Assembly (NCBI RefSeq): GCF_003201105.1
Contig: NZ_QICJ01000004.1
Location: 186,001 to 250,000, forward strand
DNA: 64,000 nucleotides
Direction: 5' to 3'
Source of the DNA: Dyella sp. AtDHG13
Lineage (GTDB): Bacteria > Pseudomonadota > Gammaproteobacteria > Xanthomonadales > Rhodanobacteraceae
Shown here one piece after another: positions 41,416 to 49,555 of this stretch (positions are counted from its first letter, which is position 1; the number at the start of each line of letters is the position of its first letter). The translations under genes were made by a program, and so were the position numbers. Under the pieces are notes generated by a model, which did not search any database, was not told where the DNA came from, and worked only from the letters and a program-made list of their open reading frames with translations.

Positions 41416-43611
41416 CTACAGCGGCGTCAGGTTGGCATAGGCGTAGACCAGCCACTTGCTGCCGCTGCTGGAGAAGTTCACCTGGATGCGCATGTGCGCG
41501 CCGCTGCCTTCCGCGCTGACCACGGTGCCCTCGCCGAAGCTCGGATGGCTCACGCGCTGGCCGAGCTTCAACGGCATGCTCTCTTCCAGCGACATGGAAC
41601 CGCCGGTGGGGCGCGCGCCGTACAGCGGACGGCTGACCTGCACGCGCGGGCGCACTTCGTCGATCAGCTCGGGTGGAATCTCCGCGAGGAAGCGCGAGGG
41701 CCGCGCAAGCATTTCCACGCCGTGCATGCGGCGCGATTCGGCGTAGGTGATGAACAACCTTTCGCGCGCGCGGGTAATGCCGACATAGGCGAGGCGGCGC
41801 TCTTCCTCCAGGCGGCCTTCGTCCTCGACGGAGCGCTGGCTGGGGAACAGCCCTTCTTCCATGCCGACCAGGAACACGACGGGAAATTCCAGGCCCTTGG
41901 CCGAATGCAGCGTCATCAGCTGCACGCAGTCGTCCCAGGCTTCGCCCTGGCCTTCGCCCGCTTCCAGAGCGGCGTGCGAAAGGAAGGCCGCCAGTTCGCT
42001 CAGGCCGGCTTCCTCGTCGTCGGGCGTGAGCTCGAAACGGCTGGCGACGTTGACCAGTTCGTCCAGGTTTTCCACGCGCGATTCGGCGTTGCCGCGGCTG
42101 TCCTTCTCGTAGAAGTCGCGCAGGCCGGTGTGGGTGATGGCGTGGTCGATCTGTTCGGCGAGGGCCAGTGCATCGCCGGCGCCTGCGCCGGCAAACGCGC
42201 GCGCCATGTCCTCGATCATGGTGAGGAAGGCCTTTACCGCGTTCTTCGCGCGACCGGCCAGTTCCTTGCCGCCGCTCAGCTCGCTCAGCGCGGCCTCCCA
42301 CATCGAACTGCCCTCGGCGCGCGCGCGGCGACGCAGCACGTCCAGCGTGCGATCGCCGATGCCGCGCGGCGGCGTGTTCACCGCGCGCTCGAAGGCGGCA
42401 TCGTCCTGCCGGTTGGAGGAAAGGCGCAGGTAGGCCAGTGCGTCCTTGATTTCCGCGCGGTCGAAGAAGCGCTGTCCGCCGTACACGCGGAAGCGGATGT
42501 CCCGCTGCATCAGCTGTTCTTCGAAGTTGCGCGACTGCGCGTTGGAGCGGTACAGGATGGCGATGTCGCGCGCCTCTCCATGCTCGGCGACGTATTCGCG
42601 GATGCGTTCCACCACGAAGCGCGCCTCGTCCTGCTCGTTGTAGGCCGCATAGAGCGCGATGCGCTCGCCTTCGCCGCCCTCCGTCCACAACTGCTTGCCG
42701 AGGCGGCCGCCGTTGCGCGCGATCACGCTGTTGGCGGCCTTGAGGATGGTGGAGGTGGAACGGTAGTTCTGTTCCAGCTTGATGGTCTTGGCGCCCGGGA
42801 AATCGCGCAGGAACTGCTGCACGTTCTCCACCTTGGCGCCGCGCCAGCCGTAGATGGCCTGGTCGTCGTCGCCCACGACAAACACCTGGCCCGTCTGCCC
42901 GGCAAGCACGCGGATCCACGCGTACTGCAGCGTGTTGGTGTCCTGGAACTCGTCGATCAGCAGATAGCGCCAGCGGTCGCGGTAGTGCTCCAGGATGGCC
43001 GGGTTGTGCAGCCACAGCTCGTGCGCGCGCAGCAGCAGTTCGGCGAAATCGACCAGGCCGGCGCGGCGGCAGGCTTCCTCGTACGCCTGGTAGATCTGCA
43101 CCAGCGTGCGCGTCATCGGATGATCGCGATGCTCGATGGTGTCCGCGCGCTTGCCTTCGTCCTTCCACTGGTTGATCTGCCAGGTGGCCTGGCGCGGCGG
43201 AAAGCGTGCCTCGTCCAGGCCCAGGCCGGCGATCACGCGTTTGACGATGCGCTGCTGGTCGTCCGCGTCCAGGATCTGGAAACCTTCCGGCAGGCCCGCT
43301 TCGCGCCAGTGGCGGCGCAGCAGGCGATGCGCGATGCCGTGGAAGGTGCCTACCGTAAGCCCCTGCGTGCCGCCCGGAATCAGCTGATCCAGGCGCGCGC
43401 GCATTTCACCCGCGGCCTTGTTGGTAAAGGTGACGGCGAGAATCGCCCACGGCGAGATGCCTTCCACCTGCGTAAGCCAGCCGATGCGGTGGGTGAGCAC
43501 GCGCGTCTTGCCGGAGCCGGCGCCCGCGAGCACGAGGTAATTGCCAGGCGGCGCGCAGACGGCTTCGCGCTGCGCGTCGTTGAGCTTGTCGATCAGGTGG
43601 GAGACATCCAT
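41416..43611 (-). CDS. uvrD: DNA helicase II UvrD
   Basis: A 731-residue SF1A 3'-5' helicase of nucleotide excision and mismatch repair. The Walker A motif is LAGAGSGKTRVLTHR at about residues 28-42, motif Ia is LAVTFTNKAAGEMRARL, motif II LLIDEFQDTN, motif III VGDDDQAIYGWRGA, motif IV EQNYRSTSTILKAAN, motif V VQLMTLHSAKGLEFPVVFLVGMEEGLFP, and motif VI EERRLAYVGITRARERLFIT. The C-terminal end carries the tudor-like segment GQRVSHPSFGEGTVVSAEGSG seen in UvrD/PcrA. Full length. Rep is excluded by the C-terminal tail and by the size (Rep is about 670 residues). Confidence 0.96.
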   Translation of the reverse strand: MDVSHLIDKLNDAQREAVCAPPGNYLVLAGAGSGKTRVLTHRIGWLTQVEGISPWAILAVTFTNKAAGEMRARLDQLIPGGTQGLTVGTFHGIAHRLLRRHWREAGLPEGFQILDADDQQRIVKRVIAGLGLDEARFPPRQATWQINQWKDEGKRADTIEHRDHPMTRTLVQIYQAYEEACRRAGLVDFAELLLRAHELWLHNPAILEHYRDRWRYLLIDEFQDTNTLQYAWIRVLAGQTGQVFVVGDDDQAIYGWRGAKVENVQQFLRDFPGAKTIKLEQNYRSTSTILKAANSVIARNGGRLGKQLWTEGGEGERIALYAAYNEQDEARFVVERIREYVAEHGEARDIAILYRSNAQSRNFEEQLMQRDIRFRVYGGQRFFDRAEIKDALAYLRLSSNRQDDAAFERAVNTPPRGIGDRTLDVLRRRARAEGSSMWEAALSELSGGKELAGRAKNAVKAFLTMIEDMARAFAGAGAGDALALAEQIDHAITHTGLRDFYEKDSRGNAESRVENLDELVNVASRFELTPDDEEAGLSELAAFLSHAALEAGEGQGEAWDDCVQLMTLHSAKGLEFPVVFLVGMEEGLFPSQRSVEDEGRLEEERRLAYVGITRARERLFITYAESRRMHGVEMLARPSRFLAEIPPELIDEVRPRVQVSRPLYGARPTGGSMSLEESMPLKLGQRVSHPSFGEGTVVSAEGSGAHMRIQVNFSSSGSKWLVYAYANLTPL

Positions 43612-43671
43612 CTACCTATTGTAGCGGGCGGGGCCGGATCGGTCCCGGAGGATGCCCGTCCGCGCGCCGCA

Positions 43672-45621
43672 TCAATAGCTGGGGTCGTAGCTCAGCAGGT
43701 GCCAGCAGGCGATGAACGCGATGGCGCCCAGGCAGGCCAGCAGCAGGATCGTGCTGCTGATCCTGCGCCACCACGCGCCGCTCCGCCATGCGCGCCATGT
43801 TTCCCATGCTGCTGGCACCGTTCCGAGCACGGCCAGGCAGCCGAGCAGGAACAGCAGGCTCAGGCGCGTTTCAAGGTGCGGCATGCCCAGTCGCGGCAGG
43901 ATGAGATACCAGCCGCCGGCGAACAGCAGGTAGAGCAGGGCGGTGAGGCGGCTCAGGCGATATCCGCGCACGTCCTGCTCGGGCAGCGCCAGCGATGCAT
44001 GGCGGCGACCCAGCCAGCCGACGAGCGGCCATGACAGCACGATCAGCGCGAACACCGTGGCCAGCAGCGCGGCGATACGCGCGACGCTGGCCGGCGAGGC
44101 GCCGGTAGCGGGCAGATAGACCTCCATCGGAGACAGCGCATCGGTGGACACCATGCGCACCTGGCCGTCATGAACCACAGCGCCCAGGCGTCGGCCCGTG
44201 GCGTCGTCGATCCACAGGTACGGCTTCACTTCGCGCCAATGCGCCGCGCCGAACATGGGCGCGATCAACGAGCCATCGGCGGCCACGCTGATCGCCTGCT
44301 GGCGGAACAGATCGCGCAGCGCGAGCATGTTGCCTTGCGACGTAATGCTGGAGGTGTAACGGCCCGTCAGTTGCGCGGCATGCGTCTTGTCCGTGCCCAG
44401 CGTCGGTGGTTTCAGTTGCGGCAGCGGCGGGAAATAGCGGTCGGAGAAACGCTCGACCAGTGGCCGCAGCAAAGGCTGCGCATCGCCGCCGGCCGTGGCG
44501 ATGAAGATGCCGGCGTGATGTTCGGGGAGCAGCGCAAGCAGGCTGTGGTAGCCATTGAAATCGCCCTCGTGGCCAAGCACGGCCTGACCGTCGCGATCCA
44601 TGTGCGCGAAGCCCAGCGCCATGCCGGGCAGGCCGGGAATCGCGGCGCGTTGCTCATCCTGCATCTGCTTGACAGTGGCCTGTTCGAGCAGCTGCGCGTT
44701 GCCGGCGCGGCCGTACTGAAGCTGGGCGATCATGAGCTGGGCCATGTCGCCGCCGCTGATCGCAAGGCCGAGGGCAGGCGTGGGAAGAACGAGCTTTCGC
44801 GTCGGTGCGCCTGCAGGCCCCGCGTTGGAAGCGAGGTTTTCCCAGAGCGGCGTCGACTGCCGGAACGTGGCGTGCTGCATGCCCAGCGGCTCGAACACGT
44901 GCCGCTCGATGTATTCGTCGAAGCGCTGGCCCGAGGCGCGTTGCACGATGTGGCCGGCCAGCGCCATGCCATAGGTGGAATACGCCGGTACGTCACCTGC
45001 GGGATAGATGCGTGCGGGCACGCGAACCCCGTGCCTGAGCCAGTCCTCGTTCTGTTCCAGCTGTTTCGGGTCCGTGAGGTAGACGCGCTTGGTCACGTCC
45101 TCGAAACCCGGCGTATACGTCAACAGATCACGCAGCGTCACCGGCTTGCCGTCGCGCGGCGGAATGGTGAAATCCAGATAGCGGTTGACGTCTGCATCCA
45201 GCTCGAGCTTGTGCTGTTCGACCAGTTGCATCACCGCTGTCGACGTCACCACGCCGGACATCGCTCCCACGCGGAACATCGTGCTGGCGGGATCGACCGC
45301 CTTCTTCTCGTCCGGGTCCGCGTAGCCATAGCCCTTGGAGACGAGCACCTCGCCGTCTTTCACCACGACTACCACGGCGCCGGTCACCGCAGCCTTCTGC
45401 ATGACGCTGCTCATTTCTCCGTCCAGCCAGGGCTGCACGTCGCGCGCGCTGAGTTCGGCGGCGCCGAGCTGCGTCACGGCGGCGTGCCTGGTCTCCGGCA
45501 ATGGCGTGATCTGGATCTGCGCCTGTGCCCACAGCGCCATGGGCATCAGCAGCGCGGCCAACGCTGTCGCGCGTCGTGTCCACGAAAGCCGGCGCATCAA
45601 GGCGGACGCGTTGGCGAACAT
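43672..45621 (-). CDS. beta-lactamase-fold protein lacking catalytic Ser/Lys
   Basis: A 649-residue exported protein with a class C beta-lactamase/DD-peptidase-like domain (about residues 60-400) followed by a membrane region with four or five helices (about 530-640). The expected SxxK motif is Ala120-Met-Ser-Gly123 in FRVGAMSGVVTSTAVMQLV: both the nucleophile and the lysine are replaced. The second motif Tyr-x-Asn is Tyr214-Ser-Thr216, and the usual LLTHTSG loop reads LLTYTPG. Only the late HxG (His351-Glu-Gly) survives. The rest (LGHEGDFNGYHSLLALLPEHHAGIFIAT, FEPLGMQHATF) is good family sequence, so the fold is intact but hydrolysis by the normal route is not possible. The ATG has AAGGAG nine bases upstream and begins a signal peptide. 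Confidence 0.82.
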   Translation of the reverse strand: MFANASALMRRLSWTRRATALAALLMPMALWAQAQIQITPLPETRHAAVTQLGAAELSARDVQPWLDGEMSSVMQKAAVTGAVVVVVKDGEVLVSKGYGYADPDEKKAVDPASTMFRVGAMSGVVTSTAVMQLVEQHKLELDADVNRYLDFTIPPRDGKPVTLRDLLTYTPGFEDVTKRVYLTDPKQLEQNEDWLRHGVRVPARIYPAGDVPAYSTYGMALAGHIVQRASGQRFDEYIERHVFEPLGMQHATFRQSTPLWENLASNAGPAGAPTRKLVLPTPALGLAISGGDMAQLMIAQLQYGRAGNAQLLEQATVKQMQDEQRAAIPGLPGMALGFAHMDRDGQAVLGHEGDFNGYHSLLALLPEHHAGIFIATAGGDAQPLLRPLVERFSDRYFPPLPQLKPPTLGTDKTHAAQLTGRYTSSITSQGNMLALRDLFRQQAISVAADGSLIAPMFGAAHWREVKPYLWIDDATGRRLGAVVHDGQVRMVSTDALSPMEVYLPATGASPASVARIAALLATVFALIVLSWPLVGWLGRRHASLALPEQDVRGYRLSRLTALLYLLFAGGWYLILPRLGMPHLETRLSLLFLLGCLAVLGTVPAAWETWRAWRSGAWWRRISSTILLLACLGAIAFIACWHLLSYDPSY

Positions 45622-45752
45622 GGGCGGCTCCTTGGTGCATGGCGCGGGGACGAGCGGCAAGTATGCCGCGCCAACCCTGGCCCGGCGTCTGCATGGCGTC
45701 AACGTGCGTCAGCGCATTTTCAGTCAGGCGTACGGGGCGCCGCCGTGCGGCA

Positions 45753-46925
45753 TCAGGTGCGTTTCATCTTCGCCATGATGTCGGCCAGTTCGCGCACGGC
45801 GGCTTCCGATGCTTCGCGGTGCGGCGTGATGTCCGCGTTGTTGAAATTGCCGCTGTCGCCGATCACCTGCACCATGATGCCGTCGCTGCGCGGCACCACG
45901 CTGATGTCCTGCGCGCGCAAGCCGTAGGTGACTTCGGGCTGGGGAATCAGCCGTGCCGTCTGGCCACGCACGGGGATCACCGACGTATCGCCGAACAGGG
46001 CGCGTGCACCGTAGCCGGTGGCGTTGACCAGGGTGTGTTCGGGCAACTGTTGCAACTGCTCCGGATGCTCGAACTCGCGGATCTCGATCTTGCCGCCCGC
46101 CGCCCGATATTCGTTCATCAGGTAATCGGCGTAGCTGCTGATGTTGAACATCAGCGTGGTGTAGCGGCGCACATAGGGCTCGGGGAAAGGATGCGTGCCC
46201 GGCGCCAGTTCCACCGGCCGCGGAGTGAGGTCGCGCACGCGGTCCTCGAACTCGCCGTACTGGGGTTCGTCCGGCACGTCGCCGTGGAACTTGCCGAAGG
46301 GCGCGTCGGACAGCGAGTAACCATCGATCCATTCGATGGGCTTGCCCGGCAGGCCGAGCAGGCTCTGGTAACGCGCATAGGACATGCGCGCCATCATTTC
46401 CCAGCGATCGGCCAGCGCCGGCGCATGCGCGGCATCGCAGATGCGCGAGTCGGGCGTCCACAGGCCCGACGCGCGCATGGAGAACACATCCGGCGGCAAG
46501 GCCTTGGCGTAGATGCGCACCGACAGCCCCGCGCGCTGCGCCAGAAGCGCCGTGGTCAGGCCGATGGCGCCGCAGCCGATCACCCCCAGCTCTTTCGCTC
46601 CCGTGGCCTGCACCATCTGCAGGGCCAGCGTGCCCGAGCCCCACGACAGCGACCAGCCGCTGCCGCCGTGGCCGTAGTTGTGCACCACGGTTTTCTTGCC
46701 GAGCTTCTGCGTCTCGATGCGCGGGCCTTCCGCCCGGTACGGCCGCGTGCACACGTAGACGCCGGTGATGCGGTCGGTGGTGGCACGGATAAGCGGCAGC
46801 GAGAACGTGCCCCCCGTCGACGCCGGCCGGGAATCCACGCGCGGTCCCGCGCAGGCGGCGATGCCCGCCGTGGAGGCGACGGCAAGCGTGGTGCCAGCCT
46901 GGCGCAGGAATTGGCGTCGTTCCAT
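45753..46925 (-). CDS. Tat-exported FAD-dependent amino-acid oxidase-like protein
   Basis: A 390-residue flavoprotein of the D-amino acid oxidase (DAO) family. The N terminus MERRQFLRQAGTTLAVASTAGIAACAGP has the RRxFL twin-arginine motif and a hydrophobic stretch ending in a possible lipobox AAC, so export of a folded, FAD-loaded enzyme is expected. The mature domain has the dinucleotide motif GVIGCGAIGLTTALLAQRAG at about residues 113-132, YGHGGSGWSLSWGSG, LMFNISSYADYLMNEYRAAGG and VIPVRGQTARLIP. The substrate is unknown. It is 131 bases upstream of the dead beta-lactamase-fold gene on the same strand, so the two may be co-transcribed; both are exported. Confidence 0.82.
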   Translation of the reverse strand: MERRQFLRQAGTTLAVASTAGIAACAGPRVDSRPASTGGTFSLPLIRATTDRITGVYVCTRPYRAEGPRIETQKLGKKTVVHNYGHGGSGWSLSWGSGTLALQMVQATGAKELGVIGCGAIGLTTALLAQRAGLSVRIYAKALPPDVFSMRASGLWTPDSRICDAAHAPALADRWEMMARMSYARYQSLLGLPGKPIEWIDGYSLSDAPFGKFHGDVPDEPQYGEFEDRVRDLTPRPVELAPGTHPFPEPYVRRYTTLMFNISSYADYLMNEYRAAGGKIEIREFEHPEQLQQLPEHTLVNATGYGARALFGDTSVIPVRGQTARLIPQPEVTYGLRAQDISVVPRSDGIMVQVIGDSGNFNNADITPHREASEAAVRELADIMAKMKRT

Positions 46926-46973
46926 GGTGGCGTCTCGTGGAAAAGGGGCGGAAGGGCCGCCTTAAGCCTACAC

Positions 46974-47110
46974 GCTCGTCATTCCGGCGCAGGCCGGAAT
47001 CCAGTGGCGGAACGGCTCAGTTTTCGCACCAGTTTGCACAAGAGCCTGTGCGCAGACGCGAAAACCCAACACACCGCAACTGGATTCCGGCCTACGCCGG
47101 AATGACGAGC
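46974..47110. repeat. paired inverted repeat, copy F
   Basis: GCTCGTCATTCCGGCGCAGG on the left and CCTACGCCGGAATGACGAGC on the right, mirrored with one mismatch. The centre differs from A and C but contains GCGAAAACCCAACA, which recurs just outside copy G. It begins 49 bases upstream of the oxidase-like start codon, so it may lie in that gene's promoter region. Confidence 0.85.
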
Positions 47111-47117
47111 AAGGGCA

Positions 47118-47336
47118 TCACCCCTTCTTGAGGAACCCACCCAGCGCCAGCACCGCACCCACCACGGCGGCGGCGATGCCGACCCACTGCGGCAGCGCCT
47201 TGTCATGGGTGGCGGTGACCTTGGCCGAGCCGATCTGCACGAGCGTGTCGGTGGCCTGGTAGCTGCCGTGGCCGGCCAAAACCCAGATGCCACCGGCCAG
47301 AAGGACGAGACCAACAAGGATCAGGACAGCACGCAT
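47118..47336 (-). CDS. small hypothetical two-helix membrane protein
   Basis: A 72-residue protein with an N-terminal helix (AVLILVGLVLLAGGIWVLAG), a short polar loop (SYQATDTLVQIGSAKVTATHDKALP) and a second helix (WVGIAAAVVGAVLALGGFL), ending in KKG. I recognise no family with confidence. The start has AGGAG-like bases about eight upstream. It sits between repeat F and the alpha-glucosidase stop, on the same strand as the glucosidase but as the downstream gene. Confidence 0.65.
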   Translation of the reverse strand: MRAVLILVGLVLLAGGIWVLAGHGSYQATDTLVQIGSAKVTATHDKALPQWVGIAAAVVGAVLALGGFLKKG

Positions 47337-47446
47337 AGAAAGCTCCTATGGATCGGGACGCCGATCATAGGAGCACGAGGCAGAGGGAAAAGTCGACGGC
47401 GGCAGGGAAGTTCGATCGTCCGCCGTCGAGGGAGGTAAGCGTTGAT

Positions 47447-49066
47447 TCAGTCCACGCGCGCGAACAGCGCGCCGTGGCCGGGCAGGCGGATGCCGCTGTC
47501 GGTGGCGTTGCCCGAGCTGAGCCCGTGGCCGTTCACGACCTTGAGTTTGCCCAGCGCGAGCGGCAGTTCGACCGGCTGTTTCGACAGGTTGAACGCGACC
47601 AGCAGCGTGTCCTCGCCGTGCCTGCGGGTGAAGGCCAGCACCGGTTCGGGCGTGTCGAGGAACTGGATGTCGCCCCAGCGCAGCGCCGGCTGCGTCCGGC
47701 GCCACGCCATGAACTGGCGGAAGCCGTTCAGGGCCGACTGCGGCGCGCTGTCCTGCAGGGTCACGGCGAGCGCGCGATGCTCGGCCGGCACCGGCAGCCA
47801 GGGTTCGCCGATGCTGAAGCCGGCGTTGACGCCGCCGTCCCAGGGCATGGGCGTGCGGCAGCCGTCGCGGCCCTTGAAGGTCGGCCAGAAGGTGATGCCG
47901 TAGGGATCCTGCAGCGATTCGAACGGCACTTCGGCCTCGGTCAGGCCCAGTTCCTCGCCCTGGTACACGCACACCGAGCCGCGCAGCGAGCACACCATGG
48001 CGGTGAGCAGGTTGGCCAGCTGCGGCGAGGCGTCGCCATTGCCCCAGCGGGTGAGCACGCGCGACACGTCATGGTTGGAAATGGCCCAGCACGGCCACCC
48101 TTCCAGCATCTGCGCCTCCAGGTTCCTCACCGTGCCGCGGATGTACGCCGCGCTGAAATCGTCGGTGAGCAGCTCGAAGCTGTAGCCCATGTGCAGGCGG
48201 CCGTTGCGCGTGTACTCGGCGGTGGTGGCGAGGGAGTCTTCCGAGGAGATTTCGCCGATGGCGGCGACGTCTTCGTACTGGTCCATCAGCGCGCGCAGTT
48301 CCTCGAGAAACGCGAGGTTCTCCGGCTGCGTGTTGTTGTAGTAGTGGTACTGGAACGCGTACGGGTTGTCCGGGCTGAAACCGCGGCCCACGCGTTTTTC
48401 CTCGGGCTTGGGCGGGTTGTCGCGCAGCTCGCGGTCGTGGAAGCAGAAGTTGATCGCGTCCAGGCGCAGGCCGTTCACGCCCTTGTCCAGCCAGTACTTC
48501 ACCTCGGCGAGCACCGCGCGGCGCACGTCGGGGTTGTGGTAGTTGAGGTCGGGCTGCGAGGTCAGGAAGTTGTGCAGGTAGTACTGCCCGCGGCGCGGCT
48601 CCCATTGCCAGGCGCAACCGCCGAACAGCGACAGCCAGTTGTTGGGCGGCGTGCCGTCGTCCTTCGCGTCGGCCCACACGTACCAGTCGGCCTTGGGGTT
48701 GTCGCGGCTCTCGCGGCTTTCCTTGAACCAGGCGTGTTCCACCGAGGTGTGGCTGAGCACCTGGTCGATCATCACCTTCAGGCCCAGCGCATGCGCCTTG
48801 GCCAGCAGGCGGTCGAAATCGGCGTTGGTGCCAAACAGCGGGTCCACTTCGCGGTAGTCCGCGATGTCGTAGCCGAAGTCCGCCATCGGCGAGCGGAAAA
48901 AGGGCGAGATCCAGATCGCGTCCACGCCCAGGCTCGCGACGTAGTCGAGCTTGTCGACGATGCCGGGCAGGTCACCGACGCCATCGCCGTTGGTGTCCAT
49001 GAAGCTGCGTGGATAGATCTGATAGGTGACGGCTCCGCGCCACCATGGTGCCTGACTCATTCGCAT
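47447..49066 (-). CDS. cytoplasmic alpha-glucosidase, GH13 (GH13_23-like)
   Basis: A 539-residue GH13 alpha-glucosidase without a signal peptide. The catalytic nucleophile is Asp203 in GLRLDAINFCFHD, the acid/base Glu272 in AAIGEISSED, and the transition-state stabiliser His332-Asp333 in AISNHDVSR. The FHD extension of region II is characteristic of the GH13_23 group that includes the Xanthomonas transglucosylating alpha-glucosidase. It would cleave maltose and short maltodextrins in the cytoplasm. The gene is divergent from the TonB receptor, and an operator-like box lies about 100 bases before its start. The start is ATG at 49066 or 49060. Trehalose-6-phosphate hydrolase is less likely given the residues around region II. 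Confidence 0.9.
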   Translation of the reverse strand: MRMSQAPWWRGAVTYQIYPRSFMDTNGDGVGDLPGIVDKLDYVASLGVDAIWISPFFRSPMADFGYDIADYREVDPLFGTNADFDRLLAKAHALGLKVMIDQVLSHTSVEHAWFKESRESRDNPKADWYVWADAKDDGTPPNNWLSLFGGCAWQWEPRRGQYYLHNFLTSQPDLNYHNPDVRRAVLAEVKYWLDKGVNGLRLDAINFCFHDRELRDNPPKPEEKRVGRGFSPDNPYAFQYHYYNNTQPENLAFLEELRALMDQYEDVAAIGEISSEDSLATTAEYTRNGRLHMGYSFELLTDDFSAAYIRGTVRNLEAQMLEGWPCWAISNHDVSRVLTRWGNGDASPQLANLLTAMVCSLRGSVCVYQGEELGLTEAEVPFESLQDPYGITFWPTFKGRDGCRTPMPWDGGVNAGFSIGEPWLPVPAEHRALAVTLQDSAPQSALNGFRQFMAWRRTQPALRWGDIQFLDTPEPVLAFTRRHGEDTLLVAFNLSKQPVELPLALGKLKVVNGHGLSSGNATDSGIRLPGHGALFARVD

Positions 49067-49163
49067 GTCCCGTTCCCACCCAATGCGCGCATTGCGTGCA
49101 GGACAGGCCCGAGCAAAGCGCGGGGGGCAGCTTAAAGGCAGAGTGCGAAGCGGACGCTTCGTT

Positions 49164-49177
49164 TGCATACGTATTCA
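49164..49177. promoter_or_regulatory. LacI-type operator candidate, site 1
   Basis: TGCATACGTATTCA, centred on ACGT, is a near-perfect 14-base palindrome flanked by TT and AAA. It sits about 100 bases before the alpha-glucosidase start on the minus strand. The central CG is typical for LacI-family operators. It is the exact reverse complement of site 2. Confidence 0.7.
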
Positions 49178-49380
49178 AAAAATCGCGATATTGCGATGCA
49201 GCAGGGCGTGCGGGCGCATGCACCCAACAGGAAGCAAGTGGTCTTGTCGGAGGCGCGAAAAACCGCGGTATGGCGTACTTGCGAAGAAAACCACTTTGCT
49301 CGGAAAGGCGCGGCGAATACGTCATCGGACGACGCAGCGCCATCAGAATTTTGTCAAAGGTGCACAAAAAAACGGGGTCA

Positions 49381-49394
49381 TGAATACGTATGCA
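49381..49394. promoter_or_regulatory. LacI-type operator candidate, site 2
   Basis: TGAATACGTATGCA, the reverse complement of site 1, lies about 160 bases before the TonB receptor start. A weaker relative, CGAATACGTCATCG, is at 49314-49327. Between and around these sites the 49067-49555 gap contains no gene I can support; promoter hexamers could not be identified with confidence. Confidence 0.7.
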
Positions 49395-49555
49395 TAGGCC
49401 TGTTCGCCCTTTTTGACGGCCCTACCATGGCCGCCACGCGACGGGGCCCTCCGATGTTCGGCTTGCGCTGGCGCGTAGGCCATCGCGGTCTGTGGGGACC
49501 GCGATGGCAACTACAAAACCAAAGATGAAGTGCATACCCGTGGGAGGGGAAGACG

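Noticed and set aside
41353-44034. 893-codon plus-strand open frame across uvrD and its neighbour
   Set aside because: It spans two real minus-strand genes and an intergenic gap, which no single protein of known type would do; composition is antisense-like.
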